From assembly GCA_021803025.1 (NCBI GenBank), contig JAJZQV010000021.1, positions 1 to 36,314 of the forward strand: 36,314 bases of DNA, read 5' to 3'. This document shows positions 7,967 to 15,396 of the stretch, in pieces. The notes beneath the pieces were generated by a model that saw only the letters and a program-made list of their open reading frames with translations, had not been told where the DNA came from and made no database searches. This DNA is from Actinomycetes bacterium. GTDB taxonomy: Bacteria > Actinomycetota > Actinomycetes > Propionibacteriales > Propionibacteriaceae. The position numbers and the translations under genes were made by a program. How positions within the stretch are numbered: the stretch's first letter is position 1; every line of letters begins with the position of its first letter.

Positions 7967-9546
7967 GACGCGGCCCTCGCCGTCAGCACCTCGGCCACGG
8001 TGAGCAGCTCGACGGGCGCGTACACCCGTGCGCACTGCGTCGCCAGCATCGCCGACGACGTGATGATGTCGCGGGCGGGGCCGTCGTCGACGATCTCGCC
8101 CTCGGCCATGACGACGACCCGGTCGCACGTGGCGGCGACGAACTCGGCGTCGTGCGTGGCGATGACGACCGTACGGCCGGCGTCGGCCTGGCCGCGGAGG
8201 ATCCGGGTCAGAGCCGCCTTGCCGGCGTAGTCGAGTCCTCGGGTGGGCTCGTCGAGCAGCACGACGCGGGGCTCCCGCACGAGCTGGACGGCGAGGACGA
8301 GCGCCAGCTTCTGCCCCTCGGACAGGTCGCGGGGGTGCTGGTCGCGCTCCACGCCGTCGACGAGCTCGTCGAGGATCCTTCCTGCCGACCCCGCGGACCG
8401 GTCGGCGTCGGCATCTGCCAGTGCCAGCTCTTCGGCGACGGTCGGCAGGTACAGCACGTCCGATGCCGTCTGCGGGACCAGCGCCACGTCGCCGGGGACG
8501 GCCGGCATCCCGTCGATGGTGATGCGGCCCGCCTTGCGCGAGCCGGACCCCTGGACGGCCCAGAGCAGCGACGACTTGCCGCACCCGTTGCGGCCTACCA
8601 GTGCGGTCACGAGTCCGGCACCGGCCGTGAGGGTGGCACCGCGGACGGCCACGAGCGACCCGTACGAGACGACGACGCCGTCGGCCACCAGACCTTCGCC
8701 CGTGGCGGCCGCGAGGGTCCCCAGGACGGGCGGGTGCTCGCGCCAGGCCGTCCGCTCGGCCCGGGCCGTACGACGCCCGTCACGGATCGTGAGGGGCAGC
8801 GGCGACCAGCCGGACCGCCGGCCCAGCTCGACCAGCGGGGGCGCGACGGGGGAGACGGACAGCATCTCCCGCGGCTCCCCCGAGCGTACGGAGCCTCGCG
8901 AGACGAGGATGACACGGTCGCAGAACTCGACGACCCTCTCCATGCGGTGCTCGGCCATCACGACGGTGAGCCCGAGGTCGTGGACGAGCCGGCTGAGCAG
9001 GGACACGACATCCTCGGCGGCGACAGGGTCGAGGGCGGAGGTCGGCTCGTCGAGGACGAGAACCCTGGGGCGCGCCGTGAGCACCGAGGCGATGGCGACC
9101 CGCTGCTGCTGGCCGCCCGACAGGGTGCGGAGCGCCCGCCGGCGCAGGTCCGTGATCCCCAGCAGGTCGAGGACCTCCTCGACCCGGACGCGCATGCGGC
9201 TCGGGTCGACGCCGAGCTGCTCCATCCCGAAGGCCAGCTCCGACTCGACGGTGTCGGTGACGAACCCGGCCAGGGGGTTCTGGCCGACGTAGCCGATCAG
9301 GTCGGCGAGCTCGCGCGGTGCGGCCGACGTGATGTCCGTGCCGTCGAGGACGACACGCCCGGTCCGGTGACCGCCGGTGAACCGTGGCACGAGGTTGGTG
9401 AGGCAGCCGAGGAGGGTGGACTTGCCGCTGCCGGTCTGCCCGGCGACGAGCGCGAGGTCGCCCTCGGGAATGTGCAGGGTCACGTCGTCGAGGACGGCAA
9501 CCGGCGAGTCCGCGTACCTGACTGTCACACCGTCGAGCGTGATCAT
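7963..9546 (-). CDS. ECF transporter ATPase, two fused ABC domains
   Basis: A 527-residue protein with two ABC ATPase domains in tandem, serving as both nucleotide-binding subunits of an ECF importer. Domain 1 has Walker A GQTGSGKST (about residues 35-43), signature LSGGQQQR and Walker B VLVLDEPTSALD. Domain 2 has GRNGCGKSS, a degenerate signature LSEGQKLALV and VVLLDEPTRGLD. The Q-loops and switch histidines (MAEHRME, ATHDAEF) are present. The ATG at 9546 is preferred over longer in-frame options because it starts the ABC fold and overlaps the T-component stop (ATGA, 9543-9546). Its own stop overlaps the S-component start. Cytoplasmic, bound to the membrane subunits. The asymmetry of the second signature is usual for fused EcfAA' proteins. 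Confidence 0.93.
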   Translation of the reverse strand: MITLDGVTVRYADSPVAVLDDVTLHIPEGDLALVAGQTGSGKSTLLGCLTNLVPRFTGGHRTGRVVLDGTDITSAAPRELADLIGYVGQNPLAGFVTDTVESELAFGMEQLGVDPSRMRVRVEEVLDLLGITDLRRRALRTLSGGQQQRVAIASVLTARPRVLVLDEPTSALDPVAAEDVVSLLSRLVHDLGLTVVMAEHRMERVVEFCDRVILVSRGSVRSGEPREMLSVSPVAPPLVELGRRSGWSPLPLTIRDGRRTARAERTAWREHPPVLGTLAAATGEGLVADGVVVSYGSLVAVRGATLTAGAGLVTALVGRNGCGKSSLLWAVQGSGSRKAGRITIDGMPAVPGDVALVPQTASDVLYLPTVAEELALADADADRSAGSAGRILDELVDGVERDQHPRDLSEGQKLALVLAVQLVREPRVVLLDEPTRGLDYAGKAALTRILRGQADAGRTVVIATHDAEFVAATCDRVVVMAEGEIVDDGPARDIITSSAMLATQCARVYAPVELLTVAEVLTARAAS

Positions 9547-10724
9547 GCGGTCGCCTCCGAGGTGGCGACCGGCGCGGGTGGCGTGATCGCCGAGGGGAGC
9601 AGGGCGACCACCGCGGCGACCAGGAGAGGGAGCGGCAGGGTCGGGATGTCCAGCGTGGGAAGGATCGCCGGGCTGAGGGCGGCTGCGTCGGGCCCGGCAC
9701 CCACTGCCGCGACGGCTGCGACCGGCGCGAAACCGCAGGCAACCGTCAGCAGCTCCGGGAGCAGCCAGCGGTCGGGTCGGTACCGCGACCTGCGGACGCC
9801 GTGACCCGACAGGCGGATGCTCAGCAGCGCCGCGAGGACGCCCGCGACGAGGAGGGCGTCTCGCAGGTGGACGGTGACCACCGACCCGAGAGCGACCGAC
9901 GGCAGCGTGCCGGACACGAGGTCGTACGCGAAGACCATGAGGCACCCGACGGAGGCGAAGGCGGTGAGCGCGGCCATCACCCGATGGCGCCGGCTGCCCG
10001 CAGGGGCGCGGCCGAACCCGCGCGCGTCCATGGACGCGGCGAGCGAGATGGCGGAGTCCAGTGCGTCGGCCAGCACGGGGACGACGAGGCCGCGGACCAG
10101 GCGCGACCGTTCGCGCCAGGACCGCGCCTGGGCGCTCGACTGGCGAAGCCGCCGTGCCCGGGCGACCCGCGCGGCGGACTCGGCGAGCTGGGGGAAGACG
10201 GTCACGGCGACGACGAGGACCGTGCCGATCTCGTACAGTGCCGCGGGCAGACTCCGCAGCAGCCTCCGCGGGCTGGCGAGCGAGTTCGCCGCCCCGACGA
10301 CGACGATGATCGTGCCGAGCTGGAGGCCGTCGTACGCGCCGTACAGGATGGACTCGAGCGACACCGGCCCGAGGAGCCGTACGCCCGCCACGACCGACGG
10401 GAGCGGGATGCGCGGCAGGGTGAAGAGCACGTGGTCGCCGTCGCCGCCGCCGAACACGATCCGGTAGAGGATCCGCACGACGAAGACCGCGGCCCCGAGG
10501 ATCGCGTACAGGCGGAACGACCGTGCCCAGGGTCCGTCGTCACGCCGGGACACGACGACGAAGGTGGCGGCCGCGAGCAGCAGGCCCTCGACGAGGGGGT
10601 TTGTCGTGAGGCTCGCGGCGGTCATGATGCCGAGGGCCCACAGCCACCACGCGACGGGATGGAGCGACCGCGGCAGCCGGTACACCGCCCAGCCCGACCG
10701 TACGGACGCGACGGCGGAGCTCAC
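9543..10724 (-). CDS. ecfT: ECF transporter T component (CbiQ/EcfT family)
   Basis: A 393-residue membrane protein, the scaffold that couples ATPase movement to the S component. Several membrane segments are visible (LHPVAWWLWALGIMTAAS, LLLAAATFVVVS, and further pairs towards the C-terminus). The cytoplasmic coupling region contains ASMDARGFG, the ARG coupling motif of EcfT proteins. The open frame extends upstream to 10913, but that start lies inside the riboswitch aptamer. I choose GTG at 10724 because it places the first membrane segment as in relatives and overlaps the stop of a 23-codon leader ORF (GTGA). No strong independent ribosome site precedes it (a weak GAAGG at about 10737), which supports translational coupling. 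First gene of the T-A-S operon. The family is firm, the start moderately so. Confidence 0.85.
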   Translation of the reverse strand: MSSAVASVRSGWAVYRLPRSLHPVAWWLWALGIMTAASLTTNPLVEGLLLAAATFVVVSRRDDGPWARSFRLYAILGAAVFVVRILYRIVFGGGDGDHVLFTLPRIPLPSVVAGVRLLGPVSLESILYGAYDGLQLGTIIVVVGAANSLASPRRLLRSLPAALYEIGTVLVVAVTVFPQLAESAARVARARRLRQSSAQARSWRERSRLVRGLVVPVLADALDSAISLAASMDARGFGRAPAGSRRHRVMAALTAFASVGCLMVFAYDLVSGTLPSVALGSVVTVHLRDALLVAGVLAALLSIRLSGHGVRRSRYRPDRWLLPELLTVACGFAPVAAVAAVGAGPDAAALSPAILPTLDIPTLPLPLLVAAVVALLPSAITPPAPVATSEATA

Positions 10725-10792
10725 GGCCGCAACCTTCGGGGGACGTGGCCGAGCGAGCAGGTTCTCCCGGCGGCGGGGCGCTGAGCCCTCAT
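10721..10792 (-). CDS. 23-codon leader ORF between riboswitch and ecfT
   Basis: An ATG at 10792 follows a strong purine-rich ribosome site (GGGAGAGGGG, 10806-10797) by four bases. The frame runs 23 codons (beginning MRAQRPAAGR) and stops with TGA at 10723-10721, which overlaps the ecfT GTG as GTGA. Third positions are 20 of 23 G or C. It lies downstream of the cobalamin-riboswitch-like aptamer and holds the only strong ribosome site between aptamer and transporter. I infer a leader peptide whose translation is gated by the riboswitch and re-initiates into ecfT. The peptide itself is Arg/Pro-rich and not recognised. It may have no function as a peptide. Confidence 0.5.
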   Translation of the reverse strand: MRAQRPAAGRTCSLGHVPRRLRP

Positions 10793-10869
10793 CCGACCCC
10801 TCTCCCAGTCCGATGGTGGAGGCCCGATCAACCGTCCGGTGCACCACGTCTGTAGTCCTCGACAGATCC

Positions 10870-10968
10870 GTACGTCCCTGCGGCATTCCGGCTCGTGACA
10901 TGTCGTCACACACGGCTGCGGGTCAGCGCCGGGTTCGGACCGGCTTCCCCACAGGGACCTGCGATAGC
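10870..10968 (-). promoter_or_regulatory. Cobalamin (adenosylcobalamin-type) riboswitch
   Basis: On the minus strand, the run GGGGAAGCCGG (10950-10940), then a GAACCCGG block (10936-10929), GCTGACCCGC (10927-10918) and CCGTG follows the conserved core of cobalamin riboswitches (GGGAA..CCGGUG..AA.CCGG.GCUGAC.CGCAACCGU). About 20 nt further comes ACGAGCCGGAATGCC (10897-10883), resembling the actinobacterial form of the B12 box. Aptamer ends are approximate. The aptamer precedes an ECF transporter, which fits control of vitamin B12 uptake: ligand binding should repress. The likely target is the strong ribosome site of the leader ORF at 10797-10806, so translational control is more likely than termination. 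Confidence 0.85.
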
Positions 10969-10982
10969 GCGCTCAGGCTATC
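10963..10982 (-). promoter_or_regulatory. Riboswitch promoter -10 with inverted repeat
   Basis: On the minus strand TAGCCT (10980-10975) fits TANNNT and would start RNA just before the aptamer. The same place holds an inverted repeat, GATAGC and GCTATC with an 8-nt spacer (10963-10982), which could be an operator or part of the 5' stem. No clear -35 box. Confidence 0.35.
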
Positions 10983-11171
10983 AGCCCCGGGCCTGTCCGG
11001 GACGGGCCCGGGCGGAGTCTCGCGGACAAGCCCAGCCGCGGCGGGTCTCTCTCCTCACGGGACCGATCGTCGACCCGCGACTCCGGTACGGCGTGGTGGG
11101 GCGTGCTGCGCGGCGGCCGAGTCCCTATGCGATCCGTGGACGGAACCGTCCCCGTCACCGACCCGCGGCGG

Positions 11172-11177
11172 TAGCCT
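11172..11177 (+). promoter_or_regulatory. -10 box TAGCCT before leaderless GTG
   Basis: TAGCCT lies 7 nt before the GTG at 11185, the spacing of a leaderless actinobacterial gene. It would drive the EamA remnant and azlCD. No -35 box is clear. A short inverted repeat GGACGG/CCGTCC sits upstream (11138-11151). Confidence 0.35.
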
Positions 11178-11184
11178 CACCCGA

Positions 11185-11541
11185 GTGGCGACGACCGAGG
11201 ACGTGCGGAGCGACCGTGGCGTCCGCGTTCACGGTACGGGGCTCGGCGCGCGTCCGATCGCGCTCGCCGGCGGCGGCATGGTCGTCGGTGCGGCTGGCCT
11301 CGCCGCCGGGGGCAGGTCGGGGCTGGTGCCGATGAGCTTCCGTACCGCGCCCGTCGAGCTGGTCGCGTCCTTCATCGCCCTCACCGACGTGCTGTTCGCC
11401 CTGGAGTTCGCGTGGCTGCTGCTGGGCGAGCTGCCCCGGCCCGTACAGCTCCTCGGCGGCGTCGTGCTGGTTGTCGGCGTCGCGATGGTCAAGCTCGGCG
11501 AGGGCCGTGCGGCCGACGCCTCCCCGGAGCCCCTGACGTGA
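11185..11541 (+). pseudogene. EamA/DMT transporter remnant with internal deletions
   Basis: An open frame of 118 codons whose second half is clearly the end of an EamA-family drug/metabolite transporter: ASFIALTDVLFALEFAWLLL, GELPRPVQLLGG and VVLVVGVAMVKLGEG match the last two membrane segments of proteins near 300 residues. Before it, MVVGAAGLAAGGRSGLVP looks like an earlier segment normally separated from this one by two more helices. At least eight helices are missing, apparently through in-frame deletions. The frame is intact, begins at a leaderless-type GTG (11185) and ends with TGA overlapping the azlC start (GTGA, 11538-11541). I infer a decayed transporter kept in frame, possibly because azlC translation is coupled to it. 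Confidence 0.7.
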
Positions 11542-12215
11542 GGCTGCCCCTCACCCCGGCCACGCGGATGGGCCTGTCCATCGCCGCGGCGGTCGGCGTG
11601 TACGGCGTCTCGTTCGGGGCTCTCTCGATCGGGTCGGGCCTGTCCGTGCTGCAGACCTGCGTCCTGAGCCTGGTCATGTTCACGGGGGGCTCCCAGTTCG
11701 CGTTCATCGGCGTCGTCGGGGGCGGGGGAACGGGGGCGGCGGCCTGGGCCGCGGCCACGCTGCTCGGGGTCCGCAACGGGGTGTACGCGGTCTCGCTCAA
11801 GACCCTCATCGAGCCGCCCGCAGCTCTCGTCCCCCTCATGGCCCACCTCACCATCGACGAGTCGACGGCCACGGCGACTGCGCAGGCCGACCACGACGAG
11901 CGGGTGCGCGGCTTCTGGGCCGCCGGGGTCGGCATCTACGTCCTGTGGAACGCGTCCACGCTCGTGGGGGCCCTCGCCGGCGACGCCATCGGGGATCCGC
12001 GTCGCTGGGGTCTCGACGGGGCGGCGGTGGCGGCGTTCCTGGGTCTCCTGTGGCCGCGGCTCACGGGACGTGACCCCGTCGCGCTCGCGGTCGTGTCGGC
12101 GCTCGTCACCGTCATGGTGCTGCCCGTCGTGCCGCCCGGCATCCCGGTCCTCGTCGCGGCGGCGGCCACGGCGCTGTGGTGGACGTGGCAGCACCGGCGA
12201 GGAGCACGGGGATGA
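11538..12215 (+). CDS. azlC: AzlC family branched-chain amino acid exporter, large subunit
   Basis: A 225-residue membrane protein of the AzlC family, which with AzlD exports branched-chain amino acids or their analogues. It has the family layout: a first segment with YGVSFGALSIGSGL, then CVLSLVMFTGGSQFAFIGVV, a conserved ATLLGVRNGVYAV block, the TIDESTATA segment, and four further hydrophobic segments to the end. Length is typical. The GTG start at 11538 overlaps the stop of the EamA remnant, with GGAG about nine bases upstream; the frame is open further back to 11412 but overlaps the remnant. Its stop overlaps azlD (ATGA). The substrate range in this organism is unproven. Confidence 0.92.
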   Translation: MRLPLTPATRMGLSIAAAVGVYGVSFGALSIGSGLSVLQTCVLSLVMFTGGSQFAFIGVVGGGGTGAAAWAAATLLGVRNGVYAVSLKTLIEPPAALVPLMAHLTIDESTATATAQADHDERVRGFWAAGVGIYVLWNASTLVGALAGDAIGDPRRWGLDGAAVAAFLGLLWPRLTGRDPVALAVVSALVTVMVLPVVPPGIPVLVAAAATALWWTWQHRRGARG

Positions 12216-12523
12216 GCCTGTGGTTCTGGGTGCTCGCGGCGGTGGTGGCCGCGTACGCGATCAAGGTGTCCGGCTACCTGCTGCCCCGCAGGCTGCTCGA
12301 CCGGCCGGTGGTCGTGCGGCTGGCGACGGGTCTCACGGTGGGACTCCTCGCGTCCCTCACCATCCTCAACACGGTCGGCAAGGGACAGGGCATCGTCCTC
12401 GACTCGCGCATGCTCGCGCTCGGGACAGCCGCTGTCGCCCTGTGGCTCAAGGCGCCGTACCTCGTCGTCGTGCTCGTCGGAGCCGCGTCGGCCGGGCTGG
12501 GAAGGCTCGCCGGGCTGCCCTGA
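12212..12523 (+). CDS. azlD: AzlD family branched-chain amino acid exporter, small subunit
   Basis: A 103-residue protein with about four membrane segments, the small partner of AzlC. It shows the family pattern: a first helix (FWVLAAVVAAYAIKVSGYLL), a PRRLLDRPVV loop, then LATGLTVGLLASLTILNTV and two C-terminal helices. The ATG at 12212 overlaps the azlC stop by four bases and has GGAG (12200-12203) upstream. The pair forms the exporter in the cytoplasmic membrane. A stem-loop follows the stop. Confidence 0.9.
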   Translation: MSLWFWVLAAVVAAYAIKVSGYLLPRRLLDRPVVVRLATGLTVGLLASLTILNTVGKGQGIVLDSRMLALGTAAVALWLKAPYLVVVLVGAASAGLGRLAGLP

Positions 12524-12541
12524 GCGGTCCGCTCAGCCCGG
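12511..12541 (+). terminator. Hairpin at the end of azlCD
   Basis: TGAGCG and CGCTCA (12521-12535) pair around a 3-nt loop, and CGGGCT/AGCCCG flank them (12511-12540), giving a GC-rich bulged stem that spans the azlD stop codon. No T-tract. The following 220 bases to the acyl-CoA synthetase hold no convincing gene. Confidence 0.45.
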
Positions 12542-12693
12542 GAGCCGTCCGTGTTTCGCGGCCATGCGGACAGGTCGAGGCTCACGAACCGGAGGAACTG
12601 CGACACGAGGTTCTGGCGCCGGGCGAGGGCTCCCCTCGTGGGAAGGGGTGACACAGCGACCCGGTCCGCAGCTCCGGATCGCGTCGGAACATC

Positions 12694-12724
12694 TTGTCCC
12701 GGGCAGGAGGACACAATCTACGCT
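12694..12724 (+). promoter_or_regulatory. Possible promoter of the acyl-CoA synthetase gene
   Basis: TTGTCC (12694-12699) and TACGCT (12719-12724) are separated by 19 nt, a weak match to an actinobacterial housekeeping promoter. TAGTTT at 12729-12734 is an alternative -10 box. Confidence 0.3.
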
Positions 12725-12764
12725 GCGGTAGTTTGATGGAACGAGACGGAGAAGGAATCGCGCC

Positions 12765-14546
12765 ATGGACGCAGGACATCTCGCCATCAGGTTCCTCGAC
12801 GTGGCGGCGCGTCATGCTCGACGACCCGCCACGAGGATCGCCGACGGGAACGGCTGGACCGTCCGCTCGTACGGCGAGCTCGCGGCGGACGTGCGTCGCC
12901 TGGCCGCTCGGCTCGTCGACCTCGGCCTGCAGCCCGGGGACCGGGTGGCGATCTTCGCCCCCAACCTTCCCGAGTGGACGCTCGTCGACCTGGCCTGCGC
13001 CTCCGCGGCGCTCGTCTCGGTCCCGCTGTACGACACGAGCACGGCTACCCAGGCCCGCCACATCCTCGCGGACTCCGGTTCCCGCATGGTCTTCGTCGGC
13101 GGCGACGAGGAGCTGGCGAAGGTGGCGGAGGTCCGCCACGAGCTGCCGGCGCTGGAGCGGGTCGTGACCTTCGGGCCGTCGTCCAGCTCCGAGGCGTCGA
13201 CCCTGGCCGACGAGGTCGCCGCGGCACCGACGGACACCTCCGCCGTCGAGTCGCGGCTTGAGACCGCCCGCGCGGACGACCTGGCGACAATCATCTACAC
13301 CTCGGGCACGACGGGCGAGCCGAAGGGCGTGATGCTCACCCATCGCGGCTTCTCGCATCAGGTGGACGTGCTCAACGACTACTTCGTCATCACCGACAAC
13401 GACGTGTCCCTGTGCTTCCTTCCGCTGAGCCACGCCCTGGAACGCGCCTGGACGTACGTGGTCCTCGACAACGGCGCGCTCAACACCTACGTGCCGGACC
13501 CGCGCACGGTCCCCGAGTCGATGGTACGGGCGCAGCCGACCCTGCTCGTCAGCGTGCCCCGGCTGTTCGAGAAGGTCTTCCTCGCCGCTCACGACAAGGT
13601 GGCGGGATCGCGTCCGAAGCAGCGGATCATGAGCTGGGCGCTCGGAGTGGGCCGCGCCTACCACGCGGCACGTGAGGAAGGGCACGGGCTCAGCGCGTTC
13701 GTTCGCCTGCGCTTCCTGCTGGCGGACCGGCTCGTCCTGCGGAGCGTGCGGGACGCGATGGGCGGCCCGAAGAAGGTCCTCGCGTGCGGCGGAGCGCCCC
13801 TGCGCCGGGACGTGGAGGAGTTCTTCTACGCGTGCGGGCTGCTCGTGCTCCAGGGGTACGGGCTCACCGAGACCTCGCCCCTCATCAGCTTCCCGTCGCC
13901 CACCAGGCACCGTTTCGGCACCGTCGGGCGCGTCGTCGACGGCGGCGAGGTCCGCCTCGGCGAGGACGACGAGATCCTCTACCGCGGCCCCAACGTCATG
14001 CTCGGCTACTGGAACAAGCCCGACGAGACGGCCGCGGTGCTCGTCGACGGGTGGCTGCACACGGGTGACGTGGGACATCTCGACAGCGAGGGCTACCTCA
14101 CGATCACCGATCGCATCAAGGACCTCATCGTCACGAGCAACGGCAAGAACATCGCGCCGTCGTCGATCGAAGGTCTCCTGGCAAGCGACCCGCTCTTCGA
14201 GCACACGCTGCTCCTGGGCGACAACCGCCCGTACCTCACTCTCCTCGTCGCGCCGGCGCTGCCGCATCTCGAGAACATCGCGCGTCAGCTCAAGGTCAGC
14301 TGGTCGCACCGTGACGAGCTCCTCAACCATCCCGCGGTCCTCGACGAGCTCAAGCGGCGCGTGGACGCGCTGACCACGAAGCTCGCGGGCTACGAGCAGA
14401 TCCGCGACCTCAGGCTGCTCATCGAGGAGTTCACGCTGGAGAACGGACTGCTCACCCCGACGCTGAAGGTCAAGCGCAAGGAGGTCGAGCGGCGGTTCGC
14501 GCACCTTGTCGAGGACATGTACTCGAAGGCTCGCTCCCGGAGCTGA
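12765..14546 (+). CDS. Long-chain fatty acid-CoA ligase (AMP-binding, FadD15-like)
   Basis: A 593-residue ANL-superfamily enzyme that activates fatty acids to acyl-AMP and then acyl-CoA. The P-loop-like motif YTSGTTGEPKG begins at Tyr178, followed by KGVMLTH. Further marks are PLSHALERAWTYVV, the GYGLTETSPLIS motif near residue 363, the WLHTGDVG motif and the hinge DRIKDLIVTSNGKNIAPSSIE with the acyl-AMP motif. Length and motifs fit the AMP-dependent long-chain synthetases (FadD15/FACS type) of actinobacteria. The ATG at 12765 follows GAAGGA by eight bases. Cytoplasmic or membrane-associated, acting in lipid uptake, turnover or beta-oxidation. It stands alone; no other lipid gene adjoins it. 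The C-terminal catalytic Lys region appears shorter than in some relatives, but complete (TLKVKRKEVE). Confidence 0.93.
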   Translation: MDAGHLAIRFLDVAARHARRPATRIADGNGWTVRSYGELAADVRRLAARLVDLGLQPGDRVAIFAPNLPEWTLVDLACASAALVSVPLYDTSTATQARHILADSGSRMVFVGGDEELAKVAEVRHELPALERVVTFGPSSSSEASTLADEVAAAPTDTSAVESRLETARADDLATIIYTSGTTGEPKGVMLTHRGFSHQVDVLNDYFVITDNDVSLCFLPLSHALERAWTYVVLDNGALNTYVPDPRTVPESMVRAQPTLLVSVPRLFEKVFLAAHDKVAGSRPKQRIMSWALGVGRAYHAAREEGHGLSAFVRLRFLLADRLVLRSVRDAMGGPKKVLACGGAPLRRDVEEFFYACGLLVLQGYGLTETSPLISFPSPTRHRFGTVGRVVDGGEVRLGEDDEILYRGPNVMLGYWNKPDETAAVLVDGWLHTGDVGHLDSEGYLTITDRIKDLIVTSNGKNIAPSSIEGLLASDPLFEHTLLLGDNRPYLTLLVAPALPHLENIARQLKVSWSHRDELLNHPAVLDELKRRVDALTTKLAGYEQIRDLRLLIEEFTLENGLLTPTLKVKRKEVERRFAHLVEDMYSKARSRS

Positions 14547-14580
14547 GTCCTCGTGGACGACGACTCCCTCGCCATCAACC

Positions 14581-14826
14581 GTGCCAACGGGGGACAGCCG
14601 CGCCCCGCTGCACGCGAGGGGGTACGGGCTTGAGAAGTATCCTGAGGACCCGGCCGCGTCCAGCGGGGTCGTACGGTTCGACCTACCGCGGCTCGGAGAC
14701 GTCTCGGGACTGGACGCGGTGCACCTCCAGTGCCACATCGACACGGACACGCTGAGCCTGTACCGGCTCGCAGAGCGGCCGGAGCGACTGTCCGCCACAT
14801 TCACGCTCACCGCGGTCACGGAGTGA
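14581..14826 (+). pseudogene. Collapsed SAM-dependent methyltransferase remnant
   Basis: An 81-codon frame from GTG 14581. ARGYGLEKYPEDP followed by VRFDLPRLGDVSGLDAVHLQ and CHIDTDTLSL matches the first part of class I methyltransferases of actinobacteria (usual text: VHLQCHIGTDTLSLARLGA). It then jumps to ERPERLSATFTLTAV, which resembles the last residues of the same family (PERLP.TYTL.A). The central SAM-binding and catalytic domain, about 180 residues, is missing, and the Gly of the CHIGTD motif is Asp here. The frame is open but cannot encode an active enzyme. It follows the acyl-CoA synthetase by 34 bases with no ribosome site. I call it an in-frame deletion relic. Confidence 0.65.
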
Positions 14827-14851
14827 CGCCCGGGGCGGACAACGGTCGGTG

Positions 14852-15328
14852 TCAGAACCCCTTCCGGTTCAGCCCGGCGATCGCGCCGGTGAGCACCGTC
14901 GCGAACGAGCACCATGCGGCGTACGCGACGAAAGGAGCGGCGTCGGTCCTACTCACGTCCTTCGCCCGGCGGGCCAGGTCGGCGCAGCTGGCCGCGAGAG
15001 CCACGGACCAGAGCGTCGCGAACCCCAGCCGGTGGCTGCGGAAGAACGCGCCGCACCAGCCGGCGTTGAGAACGAGGTTGAGCCGGTGGGCGGACTCGAA
15101 GGCGTCCGCCTCGGTGTCGCGGCCCTGGTCCCGCAGCTTCGTCACGACGCCCGCCGCACCGAGCGCCGTCGTCGCGTACAGGGTGCTCCAGACGAGGGGG
15201 AAAGCCGCGGCGGGTGGCTGGAACCACGGCTTGCGCAGGCTCGTGTACCAGGCGCTGCGGGGGTTGGTCAGCGCGGACCCGACGACCGCGCTCGCGGCGG
15301 TGGCGAGCGCCGCCTTCTTGAACGACAT
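14852..15328 (-). CDS. tspO: TspO/MBR family protein
   Basis: A 158-residue tryptophan-rich membrane protein of the TspO/MBR (translocator protein) family, with five hydrophobic helices. Diagnostic segments are WYTSLRKPWFQPP (loop and start of helix 2), FPLVWSTLYATTALGAA, LNLVLNAGWCGAFF and YAAWCSFATVLTGAIAGLN. These proteins bind porphyrins and other tetrapyrroles; their role in bacteria is stress- and tetrapyrrole-related but not settled. The ATG at 15328 is the first in frame with the conserved N-terminus. It lies downstream of the Lrp/AsnC gene on the same strand, with a short hairpin between, and may be co-transcribed with it. Confidence 0.88.
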   Translation of the reverse strand: MSFKKAALATAASAVVGSALTNPRSAWYTSLRKPWFQPPAAAFPLVWSTLYATTALGAAGVVTKLRDQGRDTEADAFESAHRLNLVLNAGWCGAFFRSHRLGFATLWSVALAASCADLARRAKDVSRTDAAPFVAYAAWCSFATVLTGAIAGLNRKGF

Positions 15329-15363
15329 GACCCAGGTCGACTCTCGTGGCGTGCCTCACCTTA

Positions 15364-15380
15364 CGTCCGCCACGCGGACG
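15364..15380 (-). terminator. Short hairpin between asnC-type gene and tspO
   Basis: CGTCCGC and GCGGACG pair around a 3-nt loop between the regulator stop and the tspO start. A 7-bp stem without a T-tract: a weak terminator or attenuator. Confidence 0.35.
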
Positions 15381-15396
15381 GCGAGGGCGGTCGCGG

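Noticed and set aside
10725-10913. Longer start of ecfT at 10913
   Set aside because: It would begin inside the riboswitch aptamer, and the added residues are not like EcfT N-termini.
12718-12731. Inverted repeat CTAC-N6-GTAG as an operator of the acyl-CoA ligase gene
   Set aside because: Four-base arms are too short to separate from chance.
12582-14915. A 777-codon minus-strand frame opposite the acyl-CoA ligase
   Set aside because: Shadow frame; the plus strand has a full AMP-binding enzyme.
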